NCBI RefSeq assembly: GCF_009754905.2
Contig: NZ_CP066775.1
Span: forward strand, 2,480,001-2,544,000
Direction: 5' to 3'
DNA: 64,000 bases
From: Mucilaginibacter ginkgonis
Lineage (GTDB): Bacteria; Bacteroidota; Bacteroidia; Sphingobacteriales; Sphingobacteriaceae
In this document: positions 17,213 to 26,253 of the stretch, in pieces
Layout of the letters: each line of letters starts with the position of its first letter
Position numbering within the stretch: position 1 is the first letter of the stretch
Position numbers and translations under genes: made by a program
The notes under the pieces: model-generated
Seen by the model: only the letters and a program-made list of their open reading frames with translations
What the model was told of the DNA's origin: nothing
Database searches by the model: none

Positions 17213-17602
17213 ATGAGCAAGTTTAAAGCCATACACCTGTTTCGCATTGGGTTAGGCGTAGATATGTTTATGCATGGCTTGGTACGTATCCCTAAGTTAG
17301 AAGCATTCGTTGCAAAATCATCTAAGCCATTTGCAGAAACTATTTTGCCGAACGCATTTGTAAGCGGCTTTCTGCATGTGCTGCCATTCCTGGAAGCAAT
17401 TACGGGTATACTGATCTTGTTAGGTGGCAGGTTGAGCCGCGTAGGTTATATCCTCGGCGGGCTAATCGTAAGCGCTTTGATCTTCGGCACCACCTTACAT
17501 GAAGACTGGAACCTTGCAGGCCAGCAGCTCATATACATTATTGCGTTCGCTATGGCGGTGTGGTTGTTTGACCATGATAAGCCAACAGAGCCCCAAAATT
17601 AG
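17213..17602 (+). CDS. DoxX-family membrane protein
   Basis: A 129-residue protein with four predicted membrane segments, beginning FKAIHLFRIGLGVDMFMHGLVRI, which is the conserved first helix of DoxX-like proteins (Arg in helix 1, HGLxR). DoxX proteins are linked to redox or thiosulfate metabolism in some bacteria, but most members are uncharacterised. It lies 12 bp after uvrB and is probably co-transcribed. A dispersed hairpin repeat follows its stop. Confidence 0.85.
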   Translation: MSKFKAIHLFRIGLGVDMFMHGLVRIPKLEAFVAKSSKPFAETILPNAFVSGFLHVLPFLEAITGILILLGGRLSRVGYILGGLIVSALIFGTTLHEDWNLAGQQLIYIIAFAMAVWLFDHDKPTEPQN

Positions 17603-17605
17603 TAA

Positions 17606-17702
17606 TCCGCGTTAGCGATAGCAGCGAAAAGCCCCCAGTCCCCACAGTACTGTGGGAACGAGGACTTGCAGCGAATAGCGCGGGCCGCGAAGCGGCAACG
17701 CC
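17606..17702 (-). repeat. REP-like GC-rich hairpin element, copy 2
   Basis: Second copy of the element at 7789-7885, inverted. It starts TCCGCGTTAGCGATAG and ends GGCAACGCC. It contains the perfect palindrome CCCACAGTACTGTGGG and the hairpin GCCGC-GAA-GCGGC, where copy 1 has different bases that still pair. Confidence 0.78.
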
Positions 17703-17721
17703 AAAAAATATATTTAACTGT

Positions 17722-17860
17722 CTGTCACGCCGAACGTGTTTCGGTATCCCATCATTTATATAAAAATTATTGTTCCGACTATAAAATGGACTATCCTTTT
17801 ATAAAATTGTCCATTGAGATGCCGAAACATTCCCGATAGCTATCGGGACGGCATCACTCT
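17722..17860. repeat. Inverted repeat of the GCCGAA/TTTCGG family with an inserted palindrome
   Basis: Left arm CACGCCGAACGTGTTTCGG and right arm GATGCCGAAACA...GGCATCAC form the same repeat type as 21072-21157. In the right arm the palindrome CCCGATAGCTATCGGG (about 17834-17849) interrupts the arm. Inside the loop a second hairpin AATGGAC...GTCCATT (17786-17816) is visible. No gene lies between 17603 and 17944. Confidence 0.7.
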
Positions 17861-17930
17861 TTTGTAAATGCAGTTGCATTATACTGTAACAAGTAATCAC
17901 CTCAAGCGTTATATACCTATATTTGCAGAC

Positions 17931-17938
17931 TAAATTTG
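17931..17938 (+). promoter_or_regulatory. Putative -7 box (TAAATTTG) of the DUF4834 gene
   Basis: Exact TAnnTTTG ending 6 nt before the ATG. Another exact match, TATATTTG, lies at 17918-17925. Confidence 0.4.
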
Positions 17939-17944
17939 TAAGAC

Positions 17945-18199
17945 ATGCTTTTGATCCGTTTTCTGATCATTTCAATCTGTATACTTTATATTATCCGCGC
18001 TTTGGTTCGCATACTTTTGCCAATGCTTTTCCAAGGCATGGTTAATAAAGCGCAACAGCAGCATAATGCACAACAGCGCCAATATCAGCAACGCCAACAA
18101 CCCACAGGTAAAATAAAGGTGGATCATATTCCGCCGGTGCAAAAAAGCAAGATACCGGATTCTGAAGGCGACTTTGTGGATTACGAAGAGGTAAAATAA
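17945..18199 (+). CDS. DUF4834 family small membrane protein
   Basis: An 84-residue protein with one N-terminal membrane span (MLLIRFLIISICILYIIRAL), a Gln/Asn-rich linker (about 40-55), and a C-terminal motif GKIKVDHIPP...IPDSEGDFVDYEEVK. The closing acidic motif is characteristic of the uncharacterised Bacteroidota family DUF4834. The topology is likely single-pass with a cytoplasmic tail. The next gene starts 3 bp after its stop. Confidence 0.82.
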   Translation: MLLIRFLIISICILYIIRALVRILLPMLFQGMVNKAQQQHNAQQRQYQQRQQPTGKIKVDHIPPVQKSKIPDSEGDFVDYEEVK

Positions 18200-18202
18200 C
18201 CT

Positions 18203-18487
18203 ATGATCCCCGAGGAGCTTTTTAAACGCCGCCATCGCGGTACGCCAGAGTCGTTTACGCTTATAATAGTCAATGCCATTGTACTGGCGTTGGTTGCTCC
18301 CGGTTTTGTTAAATGTCACCACATCAGTTTAGTGTTTTGGATAGTAGCCGGAGCGTTGGCCATCTATAACTTTTTTACCGTTAGACGCCACATAGAAAGT
18401 TTCGACCGTTTTGCCATGATCGCCTACATTGCCAGCCTGGTCATCATGGCCGGTGCTGTAGTGGCTTTAGCGTTTAAAGACTGTTAG
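18203..18487 (+). CDS. Small three-span membrane protein, unknown
   Basis: A 94-residue protein with a basic N-terminus (MIPEELFKRRHRGTPESF) and three predicted membrane segments. I do not recognise the family. It lies 3 bp downstream of the DUF4834 gene and is almost certainly co-transcribed with it. It is followed by the promoter of the yfhO-like gene. Confidence 0.7.
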   Translation: MIPEELFKRRHRGTPESFTLIIVNAIVLALVAPGFVKCHHISLVFWIVAGALAIYNFFTVRRHIESFDRFAMIAYIASLVIMAGAVVALAFKDC

Positions 18488-18507
18488 TTATACCCAAAAA
18501 CTTATCG

Positions 18508-18537
18508 TTGCTCATCCCGTTCAATTTCCTATTTTTG
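18508..18537 (+). promoter_or_regulatory. Promoter of the YfhO-like gene (TTG-N19-TATTTTTG)
   Basis: TTG at 18508-18510 and TATTTTTG at 18530-18537, separated by 19 bp, match the Bacteroidota consensus fully. The ATG follows 32 bp later, giving an ordinary short leader. Confidence 0.65.
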
Positions 18538-18569
18538 GAAATTAATTAAAACTATTTTTTAAAGTTAAG

Positions 18570-21059
18570 ATGGGCAATTGGTTTAAGCGGAATGGCATAC
18601 ATTTCGCCATAGCGGGAATTTTTTTAGCAATTTGTTTCTTTTATTTTACACCGGCATTTCAAGGTAAAACCCTTGGCCAAAATGACGTAACCCGCGCGCA
18701 GTCCACTCAAAAAGAGATAATGGACTACAGGGCAAAAGACATCACCATATTATGGACCAACCAGATACTGGGTGGTATGCCTGCTTATCAGATCTGGGCG
18801 CCTTACGCCAGTAACATTACCACACATGTAATAACCGGGCTAAGAACCGTGTTCCCTACTCCGATAGATACAGTTATGCTGTTTTTATTAGGTGCTTATC
18901 TTTTATTCTGCGTTTTAAAGCTTAATCCATGGCTTGCTGCCGCAGGCGCCATCGCGGTAACATTCTCGACTTACAATTTTATTCTGCTATTGGCCGGCCA
19001 CTCTAACCAGGCTTATGCGATCGCGTTTTTCGCGCCTATTGTTGCCGCGGTGATCATGACCTTTAGGGGCCGCTACTTTATGGGCGGTGCATTGCTGGCC
19101 TTGTTTCTGGCGATGGAAATAAGGGCTAACCACATACAAATGACGTACTACCTGTTAATAGCTTTGCTGCTGTTAGTAGGTTTTGAACTGTATAACGCTT
19201 ACCGCAATAAAACAATGCCCGCGTTTGTTAAGTCGATAGCTTATGTGGGCGGCGCCATTGTTTTAGCTTTAGCTGTGAACGCGTCTATCTTGTGGAGTAC
19301 TGCTGAATACAGCGGCGACAGTTACCGCGGTAAATCCAACCTTACCAGCAAAACCGAACCCACCAACGGTTTAGATAAGGAATACGCTTTTCAATGGAGT
19401 GAAGGTGTGGGCGAAACCATGACTGTTTTGGTGCCAAACCTTTATGGCAGCAGCACCGGTTTGGGTATGCTGGATGAAAACTCGGAGTTGGTGAAAACCC
19501 TTGCCGCTAAAGGCTTGCCGGGTGACCAGATAGGCGGCTTTATGCAGCAACTACCGGGCGTAGGCATATCAACGTATTGGGGCGATAAGCAATTTACAGA
19601 AGGTCCGTTTTATTTTGGCGCCATAGTTTGTTTCCTATTTGTTTTCGGTTTGCTTATTGTTCGCAATCGCATCAAATGGTGGCTGCTTGCCGCAATTGTT
19701 TTAAGCATCCTGCTTTCGTGGGGGCGTAACTTATCTTTCCTTTCAGACTTTTTCTTCCACTATTTCCCGCTGTACAATAAGTTCAGGGCGGTAGAGTCGA
19801 TCATGGTAATAGCTGCGCTGTGTTTCCCTATAATGGCCTATCTGGCAGTCAGCGAAGTAATAACCAATACTGACAAAACATACCTGTTCAGTAAGCTAAA
19901 GATCGCTTTGTATATCGTTGGTGGTATCACTTTACTATTGATCGCGACTCCTGATACTTTCTTCTCATTCCGCACTGCACAGCATCAGCAAATAATTGAT
20001 TATTTAACGCAAGCGCTTAAAGGCGACAGCGGCCTGGCGTCAGATATCGGTAAGGCTATCATCAGCGACCGTATCTCGCTGGCGCGTATGGATGCCATTC
20101 GCACACTGATATTTGTATTGTTGACCTTTGGGCTGATGTGGGCGTTGATCAAACAGAAATTGAACGTGATGATCTGTTCTATCATCCTACTGGTATTAAC
20201 CCTGTTTGATTTCTGGCAGGTAGACAAACGTTATCTAAAGGAGAGCAGCTTTGTTGACAAACAAGAGGCAACAGCACCACAGCCACGTGAGGTAGACCAG
20301 TTTATTCAGCGCGATAAAGATCCCGATTTCAGGGTGATTGACCTTACACAGCCATTGATGCAGGATGCTGTAACGCCTTACTTCTATAAATCTGTAGGCG
20401 GTTACTCTGCAGCAAGGCTAAAACGATATGACGAATTGGTAACGAACCAATTCAGCAAAAGCCTGAATCAGGATGTTTTGGATATGCTGAACGTGAAGTA
20501 CGTGATCAATGCAGACCCCAAAACAAACAACCTTGCCATGCAGGTTAATCCAAATGCTTGCGGCCACGCCTGGTTTGTAAAAAGCGTACGTTATGTGGCA
20601 AATTCAGACCAGGAGATGCAGGTGATCAGCGCGTTCTCACCGAAAGACGAAGCTATTGTTGACAAGAAATACCGTTCATTGATAGATGAGAAACAGCAGT
20701 CGCAAGACCCTAATGGTTCTATTACACTTACCAGCTATAACCCCGACCATATGGTTTACCAGAGCGGTACTACTGCCACTATGGTAGCTGTATTCTCTGA
20801 AGTGTATTATGACAAAGGCTGGAAAATGCTGATCGATGGTAAAGAGCACCCTTATTTCCGTGCAGATTACTTATTGCGTGCCGCGCAGATACCTGTGGGC
20901 AACCATAAGATAGAGTTTGTTTTCCACCCGGCATCTTATTACACCGGCGAAGGCATCTCTTTAGCAGGATCAATCCTGTTAGTGTTAGCACTTGGCGGTG
21001 CTGCTTACACTGAGAACCGCAAGAAACCGGTAACCGGAAGGACTGAGGATAAGAGATAA
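18570..21059 (+). CDS. YfhO-family polytopic membrane protein
   Basis: An 829-residue protein with about 12 membrane segments in the first two thirds and a soluble C-terminal domain (about 550-800) before a final span. The FTPAFQGKTLGQNDVTRAQ and LGGMPAYQIWAPY segments match YfhO-like proteins, a GT-C-related group. Bacillus YfhO glycosylates lipoteichoic acid; in Bacteroidota the substrate is unknown, so a lipid-linked sugar transferase role is inference. It is monocistronic between its own promoter and a strong bidirectional terminator at 21170-21202. Confidence 0.85.
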   Translation: MGNWFKRNGIHFAIAGIFLAICFFYFTPAFQGKTLGQNDVTRAQSTQKEIMDYRAKDITILWTNQILGGMPAYQIWAPYASNITTHVITGLRTVFPTPIDTVMLFLLGAYLLFCVLKLNPWLAAAGAIAVTFSTYNFILLLAGHSNQAYAIAFFAPIVAAVIMTFRGRYFMGGALLALFLAMEIRANHIQMTYYLLIALLLLVGFELYNAYRNKTMPAFVKSIAYVGGAIVLALAVNASILWSTAEYSGDSYRGKSNLTSKTEPTNGLDKEYAFQWSEGVGETMTVLVPNLYGSSTGLGMLDENSELVKTLAAKGLPGDQIGGFMQQLPGVGISTYWGDKQFTEGPFYFGAIVCFLFVFGLLIVRNRIKWWLLAAIVLSILLSWGRNLSFLSDFFFHYFPLYNKFRAVESIMVIAALCFPIMAYLAVSEVITNTDKTYLFSKLKIALYIVGGITLLLIATPDTFFSFRTAQHQQIIDYLTQALKGDSGLASDIGKAIISDRISLARMDAIRTLIFVLLTFGLMWALIKQKLNVMICSIILLVLTLFDFWQVDKRYLKESSFVDKQEATAPQPREVDQFIQRDKDPDFRVIDLTQPLMQDAVTPYFYKSVGGYSAARLKRYDELVTNQFSKSLNQDVLDMLNVKYVINADPKTNNLAMQVNPNACGHAWFVKSVRYVANSDQEMQVISAFSPKDEAIVDKKYRSLIDEKQQSQDPNGSITLTSYNPDHMVYQSGTTATMVAVFSEVYYDKGWKMLIDGKEHPYFRADYLLRAAQIPVGNHKIEFVFHPASYYTGEGISLAGSILLVLALGGAAYTENRKKPVTGRTEDKR

Positions 21060-21071
21060 ACGAATCCCACA

Positions 21072-21157
21072 GGTCATGCCGAACTTGTTTCGGCATCTCA
21101 CAGGACATTAGAAAGTTGGCCTAGCCTTTGGGATGCCGAAACAAGTTCGGCATGACC
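21072..21157. repeat. Perfect 26-bp inverted repeat (GCCGAAC/TTTCGGC family)
   Basis: Left arm 21072-21097 and right arm 21132-21157 are perfect reverse complements, with core TGCCGAACTTGTTTCGGCA. The loop is 34 nt. The same family, disrupted, is at 17722-17860. Confidence 0.88.
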
Positions 21158-21169
21158 TTCACGCAACAA

Positions 21170-21202
21170 AAAGAGCCGCTCCGGATTCCGGGGCGGCTCT
21201 TT
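21170..21202. terminator. Bidirectional terminator between yfhO-like and M28 genes
   Basis: A 15-bp stem (AAAGAGCCGCTCCGG paired with CCGGGGCGGCTCTTT, one T-G wobble) with an ATT loop, A-rich on the left and T-rich on the right. It sits between convergent genes and can serve both. Confidence 0.88.
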
Positions 21203-21232
21203 TGCTTCTATAATTCTATAAGTCTTCTTCTA

Positions 21233-22762
21233 TTATTCGTTCATTGATGGCATATCGTTCTTCACGTCTACAACAGGGCGGGTGTCGCGGTTAGCTAAAT
21301 CCCAACCTGTGTAAAATACCAGCTGCGCGCGTTTAGCCAATAGTGGGAAATCGATCTTATCCACTTCGTCGCTTACTTTGTGGTAATCGGCGTGTACGCC
21401 GTCAAAGTAAAACACGATAGGCACACCGTAGCGGGCAAAGTTATAATGGTCAGAGCGGTAATAGATCTGCTCAGGATCTTTTGGATCGTTGTATTTGTAG
21501 TCTACAGCTAATTTGGTATAGGTATTATTGGCATTCTCGCTAATCTTATGCAGGGTTGTGCTCAACTTGTCAGAACCTATCAGGTAGCAGTAATCAGGCT
21601 TACCTTCATGAGATGGGTCGCGGCGACCTATCATGTCAATATTCAAATCTGTTATCGTGTTAGCCAATGGAAATACAGGATGATCTGAATAATACTCAGA
21701 ACCAAGCAAGCCTTTTTCTTCACCAACGTTTCCTAAAAACAAAATGCTGCGGCGCGGGCCATGTCCCTGTTTTTTGGCTTGGGTGAACGCGCGGGCAATT
21801 TCGAGTATACCTGTTGTACCACTGCCATCATCATCTGCACCATTATTGATACGGTCGCCCGGGGTACCTTCAGGCAGCATGCCAATGTGGTCATAGTGAG
21901 CAGAAAATACCAGCACTTCGTCTTTTAACTTCGGATCGCTGCCCGGCAGGTAACCACAAACATCAACTGCTTTTACGTCTTTGGTGATCAATTGGTAATT
22001 CGCGTTCAGGTCTGCCTTAAGTGTTGCTACCTGCGGTACCTCTTTTAATTGCGCTAAAGTTTTACCGCTTGCCGATAAAATTGCATCAGCAGCGAGGGTG
22101 TTAATACTAAACACGGTTGGCTGCGCCGGAGCAGTTTTACCCTTATTGATGGTCAACCTTTCTGCACCATTTGTACCGCGTGTATAAGCGTTAACGCTGT
22201 ATCCCAGGATCAACGCCGGCATTTTTTCCTGAATGCTCCTAATCGTTTTTTGGCGACGCGTACGCACCTGGCGCATAGATTCGCCTGCAACTGGTTCTTT
22301 GTCATCAGCGATGTACAAAACTACTTTTCCTTTAATATCCGCGGATGCCAGATCAGCAGCGGTAGCGTAACCTAAGAATACGATTTCGGATGTCTTAACA
22401 TCGCCTGATGAAGTTACCGTCGCGCCAAAATCTTTACCATACGCTAATGGCTTTCCGTTGGCTGTAAAGCCATCAACTTTCCCGGCTGTAGAAATAAGCG
22501 GTATGTCTAAAAAATAAGATCCTTTTACAGGGGCTTGCAAGCCTAAGGCCTTAAATTGCTCTGCGATGTAATTAGCAGCAAGATCGGCACCATGCTTGCC
22601 GGTTTCGCGGCCTTCAAAAGCGTCAGACGCAATTATGCTTAGGTGCTTTTTAGCATCTTCGGGCGTAATGTACTTCGCAAATTTTTCTGCCGTAGGGTTC
22701 GGCTGCGCGTGGGTGCAATTAGCAAACGTTATTGCCAGCGCCCCGATGAGTAATTTTTTCAT
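21233..22762 (-). CDS. Secreted M28-family zinc aminopeptidase
   Basis: A 509-residue protein with a signal peptide (1-19, ending THA-Q) and an early conserved segment HLSIIASDAFEGRETGKHG. A PA-like insert lies in the middle. The peptidase domain has FSAHYDHIG, NNGADDDGSGTTGILEIAR, GEEKGLLGSEYY and DMIGRRD, supplying the two-zinc ligands and the catalytic Glu of M28 enzymes. It probably removes N-terminal residues from peptides in the periplasm or outside the cell. Specificity is unknown. The gene stands alone on the minus strand. Confidence 0.92.
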   Translation of the reverse strand: MKKLLIGALAITFANCTHAQPNPTAEKFAKYITPEDAKKHLSIIASDAFEGRETGKHGADLAANYIAEQFKALGLQAPVKGSYFLDIPLISTAGKVDGFTANGKPLAYGKDFGATVTSSGDVKTSEIVFLGYATAADLASADIKGKVVLYIADDKEPVAGESMRQVRTRRQKTIRSIQEKMPALILGYSVNAYTRGTNGAERLTINKGKTAPAQPTVFSINTLAADAILSASGKTLAQLKEVPQVATLKADLNANYQLITKDVKAVDVCGYLPGSDPKLKDEVLVFSAHYDHIGMLPEGTPGDRINNGADDDGSGTTGILEIARAFTQAKKQGHGPRRSILFLGNVGEEKGLLGSEYYSDHPVFPLANTITDLNIDMIGRRDPSHEGKPDYCYLIGSDKLSTTLHKISENANNTYTKLAVDYKYNDPKDPEQIYYRSDHYNFARYGVPIVFYFDGVHADYHKVSDEVDKIDFPLLAKRAQLVFYTGWDLANRDTRPVVDVKNDMPSMNE

Positions 22763-22843
22763 ATTTATTATTGAGAGATAACAAATATGGCTTTTTGAAA
22801 TTTAGCTTCAAAGAAGTGTCAAAAGCGTTACAATTAAAGAAGT

Positions 22844-23284
22844 TTAACAGCTGATCTTCCCTACCCTATTAGCATGCCGGCCGCCTTCAAAGTCTGTTGT
22901 AAGAAAGACATTAGCTATCCGGGTTGCTTCTGCCAATGACACAAAACGGGCGGGTATGCATAGTATGTTGGCATTGTTATGCATGCGTACCAACGCGGCA
23001 ACTTCCTCATTCCAGCAAAGTCCTGCGCGGATGCCCTGATGTTTGTTGGCTGTAATAGCTACGCCATTGGCACTGCCGCAAATAAGAATGCCCATATCAT
23101 AGTTGCCGCTCTCCACGGCAGTAGCTACAGGATGGGCGAAATTCGGGTAGTCTACAGAATCTAAAGAATACGTGCCAAAGTCTTTGATCTCTGCCACAAC
23201 AAGCGAATCTATAAATGCTTGTTTGTAGTCAAACCCGGCGTGGTCTGCGCCAATGGCGAGTTTCAATTCGCTCAATGGTTTCAT
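22844..23284 (-). CDS. rpiB: Ribose-5-phosphate isomerase B
   Basis: A 146-residue LacAB/RpiB enzyme interconverting ribose-5-phosphate and ribulose-5-phosphate in the pentose phosphate pathway. It shows GADHAGFDYK near the N-terminus, VDYPNFAHPVA, the catalytic-loop ICGSANGVAITANKHQGIRA with its Cys, and HNNANILCIPARF. Length fits. Its ATG overlaps the tatC stop by 4 bp, so the two are co-translated. Confidence 0.95.
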   Translation of the reverse strand: MKPLSELKLAIGADHAGFDYKQAFIDSLVVAEIKDFGTYSLDSVDYPNFAHPVATAVESGNYDMGILICGSANGVAITANKHQGIRAGLCWNEEVAALVRMHNNANILCIPARFVSLAEATRIANVFLTTDFEGGRHANRVGKISC

Positions 23285-24159
23285 GCAACTTCCGCGGCGC
23301 GTTTAAGCTTTCTCTTTTCAACCTGGGCGGCAACGATAATGCCTACCTCATATAGTACAAAAAGCGGGATACTAACCACCGTCATTGTTAACATATCAGG
23401 GGTGGGTGTAACAATAGCTGCAATGATCAGAATGACCACTATTGCATACCGCCGGGTGCTGCGCATTAATTTAGCGCTCATGATGCCCAGGTTTGCCAGA
23501 ATATAGACTATTATGGGCAATTCAAAAACCACACCGGTAGCTAAAGTTAACGTGGTTACAGATGATAAGTATGAGTCGACATCGATCATGTTTTTAATAT
23601 CGGTGCTCACTACATAACCCATCAAAAAGTGGACAGACATTGGTGTAATTACATAATACCCAAACAGAACACCACAAATGAATAGCAGCGTCGCGTAACC
23701 CACAAAGCCCGATGCGGCCTTCCGTTCTTTATCATGCAGTGCCGGCTTTATGAAACGCCACAACTCCCACAATAAATACGGAATGCCAAGTGTAATACCG
23801 GTAATTAAAGCGGAGTTTATTTGCAATGTAAACTGCCCGGCCATTTCGGTATTCATCAATTGAATATGAATTTCACTAAAACAAAAGTCAAATTTATGGC
23901 CTTTAAAAACTGTACCCAGCCAATTTCCCAGGTTGCACATGGTTCGGTAGGTAAAAAAATCCATGTGTGCCGGCGCCATAATAACATGGGCGAATAGCCA
24001 ATCGTAATAAGCAAAAGCGAAACCTGTAAAAATAAGAATGGCTATTGATGCCCTGATCAGGTGCCACCTTAAAGCTTCAAGATGGTCAAAGAACGACATC
24101 TCGCCCTCCATGTTACTGGTCGAGTCTTTTATGGCCTTTACTATTTTATTATCGCTCAT
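23281..24159 (-). CDS. tatC: Twin-arginine translocase subunit TatC
   Basis: A 292-residue six-span membrane protein that recognises twin-arginine signals. It shows MSFFDHLEALRWHLIRA, the family N-terminal motif (FxxHLxELRxRL type), and the segment LPIIVYILANLGIMSAKLMRSTRRY. A longer periplasmic insert between spans 1 and 2 is present. No tatA/B gene is in this window. The DUF1501 protein with an RR motif at 10.5 kb is a possible substrate. A transcription terminator hairpin lies immediately upstream, so its expression may be separate from, or attenuated after, accC. Confidence 0.95.
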   Translation of the reverse strand: MSDNKIVKAIKDSTSNMEGEMSFFDHLEALRWHLIRASIAILIFTGFAFAYYDWLFAHVIMAPAHMDFFTYRTMCNLGNWLGTVFKGHKFDFCFSEIHIQLMNTEMAGQFTLQINSALITGITLGIPYLLWELWRFIKPALHDKERKAASGFVGYATLLFICGVLFGYYVITPMSVHFLMGYVVSTDIKNMIDVDSYLSSVTTLTLATGVVFELPIIVYILANLGIMSAKLMRSTRRYAIVVILIIAAIVTPTPDMLTMTVVSIPLFVLYEVGIIVAAQVEKRKLKRAAEVA

Positions 24160-24162
24160 TTA

Positions 24163-24201
24163 CTTAAAAAAAATACCATTCTGTTTAGTCAAGAATGGTA
24201 T
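24163..24201 (-). terminator. Terminator after accC, directly before tatC
   Basis: On the minus strand a perfect 10-bp stem (ATACCATTCT paired with AGAATGGTAT, 9-nt loop) is followed by a run of T. It lies 35 bp after the accC stop and ends only about 4 nt before the tatC ATG. Confidence 0.82.
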
Positions 24202-24235
24202 ATTAAAAACATTGATCTATATACGGAAAAATTGA

Positions 24236-25576
24236 CTACGCAGAGTACTCAAAACTCTCCATAAACTTAGTAGTGAAATTACCGGCCCTAAAGTTAGGGT
24301 CTTGCAGCAACTGCAGGTGAAAAGGTATAGTTGTTTTGATACCCTCTATGACAAATTCTGACAGTGCACGCGCCATGGTATTTAATGCTTCCTCGCGGGT
24401 TTGGGCGGTGCAGATAAGCTTAGCTATCATCGAATCATAGTTCGGTGGAATAACGTAGCCACTGTAAACGTGCGTATCTACCCTTACACCATGTCCGCCC
24501 GGCGAATGGAAATTAGTGATCTTACCCGGTGACGGACGGAAATTATTTGCAGGGTCTTCGGCATTGATACGGCACTCTATAGCGTGCATAGTTGGCTCAT
24601 AGTTTTTACCGGAGATAGGAATTCCCGCCGCAACTTTTATCTGCTCTTTTATCAGGTCGAAATTGATCACCTCTTCTGTAACCGGGTGCTCTACCTGGAT
24701 ACGGGTGTTCATCTCCATAAAATAGAAGTTGCGGTGTTTGTCGACCAAAAATTCAATGGTGCCTGCACCTTCGTATTTTACAGCTTTAGCGCCTTTAATA
24801 GCAGCTTCGCCCATTTTTTTGCGAAGTTTCTCTGTCATAAAAGGCGACGGAGATTCTTCTACCAGTTTCTGGTGACGGCGCTGGATAGAGCAATCGCGTT
24901 CCGAAAGGTGACAAACCTTACCGAACTGGTCGCCTACAACCTGTATCTCAATGTGGCGGGGATCTTCTACATATTTCTCCAGGTACAAGCCATCATTACC
25001 GAAAGCTGCACCTGATTCGGCACGAGCCGAGTCCCAGGCCGGTTCAAATTCGCTGTCATTCCATACAATGCGCATACCACGGCCACCACCACCTGCAGTA
25101 GCTTTAAGTATAACGGGGTAACCCATTTTGCTTGCTATAGAGATGCCGGTTTTCACATCGGGCAGTAATCCTTCAGACCCCGGAATGGTTGGTACGCCGG
25201 CCTTTTTCATAGTTGCTTTAGCCGAAGCTTTGTCGCCCATGCTATTGATCTGGTCTGCCGTTGCACCGATAAATTTGATATTATATTCTGCACAGATGGC
25301 AGAGAATTTAGCGTTTTCTGATAAGAAACCGTAGCCGGGATGAATAGCGTCGGCGTTGGTAACCTCTGCCGCTGAAATGATATTCGGGATGTTCAAGTAT
25401 GAATCGCGGCTTGGCGGAGGGCCTATACAAACAGCTTCATCTGCAAAACGCACGTGCAGGCTGTCGCGGTCGGCGGTTGAATATACTGCTACCGTTTTAA
25501 TGCCCATTTCCTTGCAGGTACGTATGATACGCAAGGCAATTTCACCACGGTTAGCAATCAGTATTTTTTTAAACAT
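24236..25576 (-). CDS. accC: Acetyl-CoA carboxylase biotin carboxylase subunit
   Basis: A 446-residue ATP-grasp enzyme that carboxylates the biotin on AccB, the first step of fatty acid synthesis. It begins [18 protein letters not shown] and shows the ATP loop [14 protein letters not shown], the catalytic [16 protein letters not shown] segment, [15 protein letters not shown] and the C-terminal [18 protein letters not shown]. Length is standard. It follows accB by about 100 bp containing GATTACAC repeats. A terminator lies after its stop. Confidence 0.98.
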   Translation of the reverse strand: MFKKILIANRGEIALRIIRTCKEMGIKTVAVYSTADRDSLHVRFADEAVCIGPPPSRDSYLNIPNIISAAEVTNADAIHPGYGFLSENAKFSAICAEYNIKFIGATADQINSMGDKASAKATMKKAGVPTIPGSEGLLPDVKTGISIASKMGYPVILKATAGGGGRGMRIVWNDSEFEPAWDSARAESGAAFGNDGLYLEKYVEDPRHIEIQVVGDQFGKVCHLSERDCSIQRRHQKLVEESPSPFMTEKLRKKMGEAAIKGAKAVKYEGAGTIEFLVDKHRNFYFMEMNTRIQVEHPVTEEVINFDLIKEQIKVAAGIPISGKNYEPTMHAIECRINAEDPANNFRPSPGKITNFHSPGGHGVRVDTHVYSGYVIPPNYDSMIAKLICTAQTREEALNTMARALSEFVIEGIKTTIPFHLQLLQDPNFRAGNFTTKFMESFEYSA

Positions 25577-25587
25577 TTCTTTGTTTG

Positions 25588-25673
25588 GATTACACAGATT
25601 TATTGTGATTTCACCGATGTTAAAATTGATTACACAGGTTAATCGGTGTAATCGTTCACCAATCGATGTAATC
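25588..25673. repeat. GATTACAC repeats between accB and accC
   Basis: GATTACAC occurs at 25588 and 25628 and, inverted as GTGTAATC, at 25646; GATGTAATC follows at 25665. The pair at 25628/25646 is an 8-bp perfect inverted repeat with a 10-nt loop. Likely a dispersed intergenic repeat; an accC leader role cannot be excluded. Confidence 0.6.
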
Positions 25674-25680
25674 GTAAAAA

Positions 25681-26172
25681 CTACATAGGTTCAACTAAAA
25701 ACAGCGGCTGGTCAAACTCAACCGGCGACGCATTTTCAACCAGTACTTTTACAATACGGCCCGATACTTCTGATTCTATCTCGTTAAACAATTTCATTGC
25801 CTCAACTATGCATAGTACAGTACCCGATTTTATTTCGTCGCCAACGTTTACAAAAGATGGCTTTTCAGGAGTTGATGAGCGGTAGAAAGTACCAATCATC
25901 GGTGATTTTATAGTCAGGTATTTTGAAACGTCTGCGGCAGCAGGCGCGTCGGTCGGTGCCGGGGTATGTTCAACAGCAGTTGCAATTTGTGGTTGCTGTG
26001 GTGCCGCTGCGGCTTGTGTTGCCTGAGGCAGCGATGGTATAGTAGCATTTACAATAGTTTGTGCCTGCTGTGTCTTAACGGTTATCTTAAAGTCTTTTTG
26101 CTCAATGGAAACTTCACTTACGCCTGCCTTCGATACAAAGCGGATAAGATCTTGTATTTGTTTAATATCCAT
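25681..26172 (-). CDS. accB: Biotin carboxyl carrier protein of acetyl-CoA carboxylase
   Basis: A 163-residue carrier. The N-terminal helix region (1-35) is followed by an Ala/Pro/Gln-rich flexible linker (about 38-80) and the biotinyl domain with [12 protein letters not shown], placing the biotinylated Lys at 127. The second conserved [19 protein letters not shown] segment is the domain entry. It partners AccC (next gene) and the AccAD carboxyltransferase encoded elsewhere. It follows fabH by about 80 bp. Confidence 0.97.
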   Translation of the reverse strand: MDIKQIQDLIRFVSKAGVSEVSIEQKDFKITVKTQQAQTIVNATIPSLPQATQAAAAPQQPQIATAVEHTPAPTDAPAAADVSKYLTIKSPMIGTFYRSSTPEKPSFVNVGDEIKSGTVLCIVEAMKLFNEIESEVSGRIVKVLVENASPVEFDQPLFLVEPM

Positions 26173-26253
26173 ACTTAAGGTAAAAATTGGTTTTGGATAA
26201 AAGATTGATGTAGCTAATGTATAACAAATAAAATTAAAAAAGTTGGCAACAAA

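Noticed and set aside
21072..21157. Transposon or insertion-sequence ends
   Set aside because: The arms bracket only a 34-nt loop; there is no transposase and no target-site duplication.
24584..25015. 143-codon open frame antisense to accC
   Set aside because: It lies fully inside a well-supported gene and its translation is Phe/Tyr/Cys-rich with no family resemblance.
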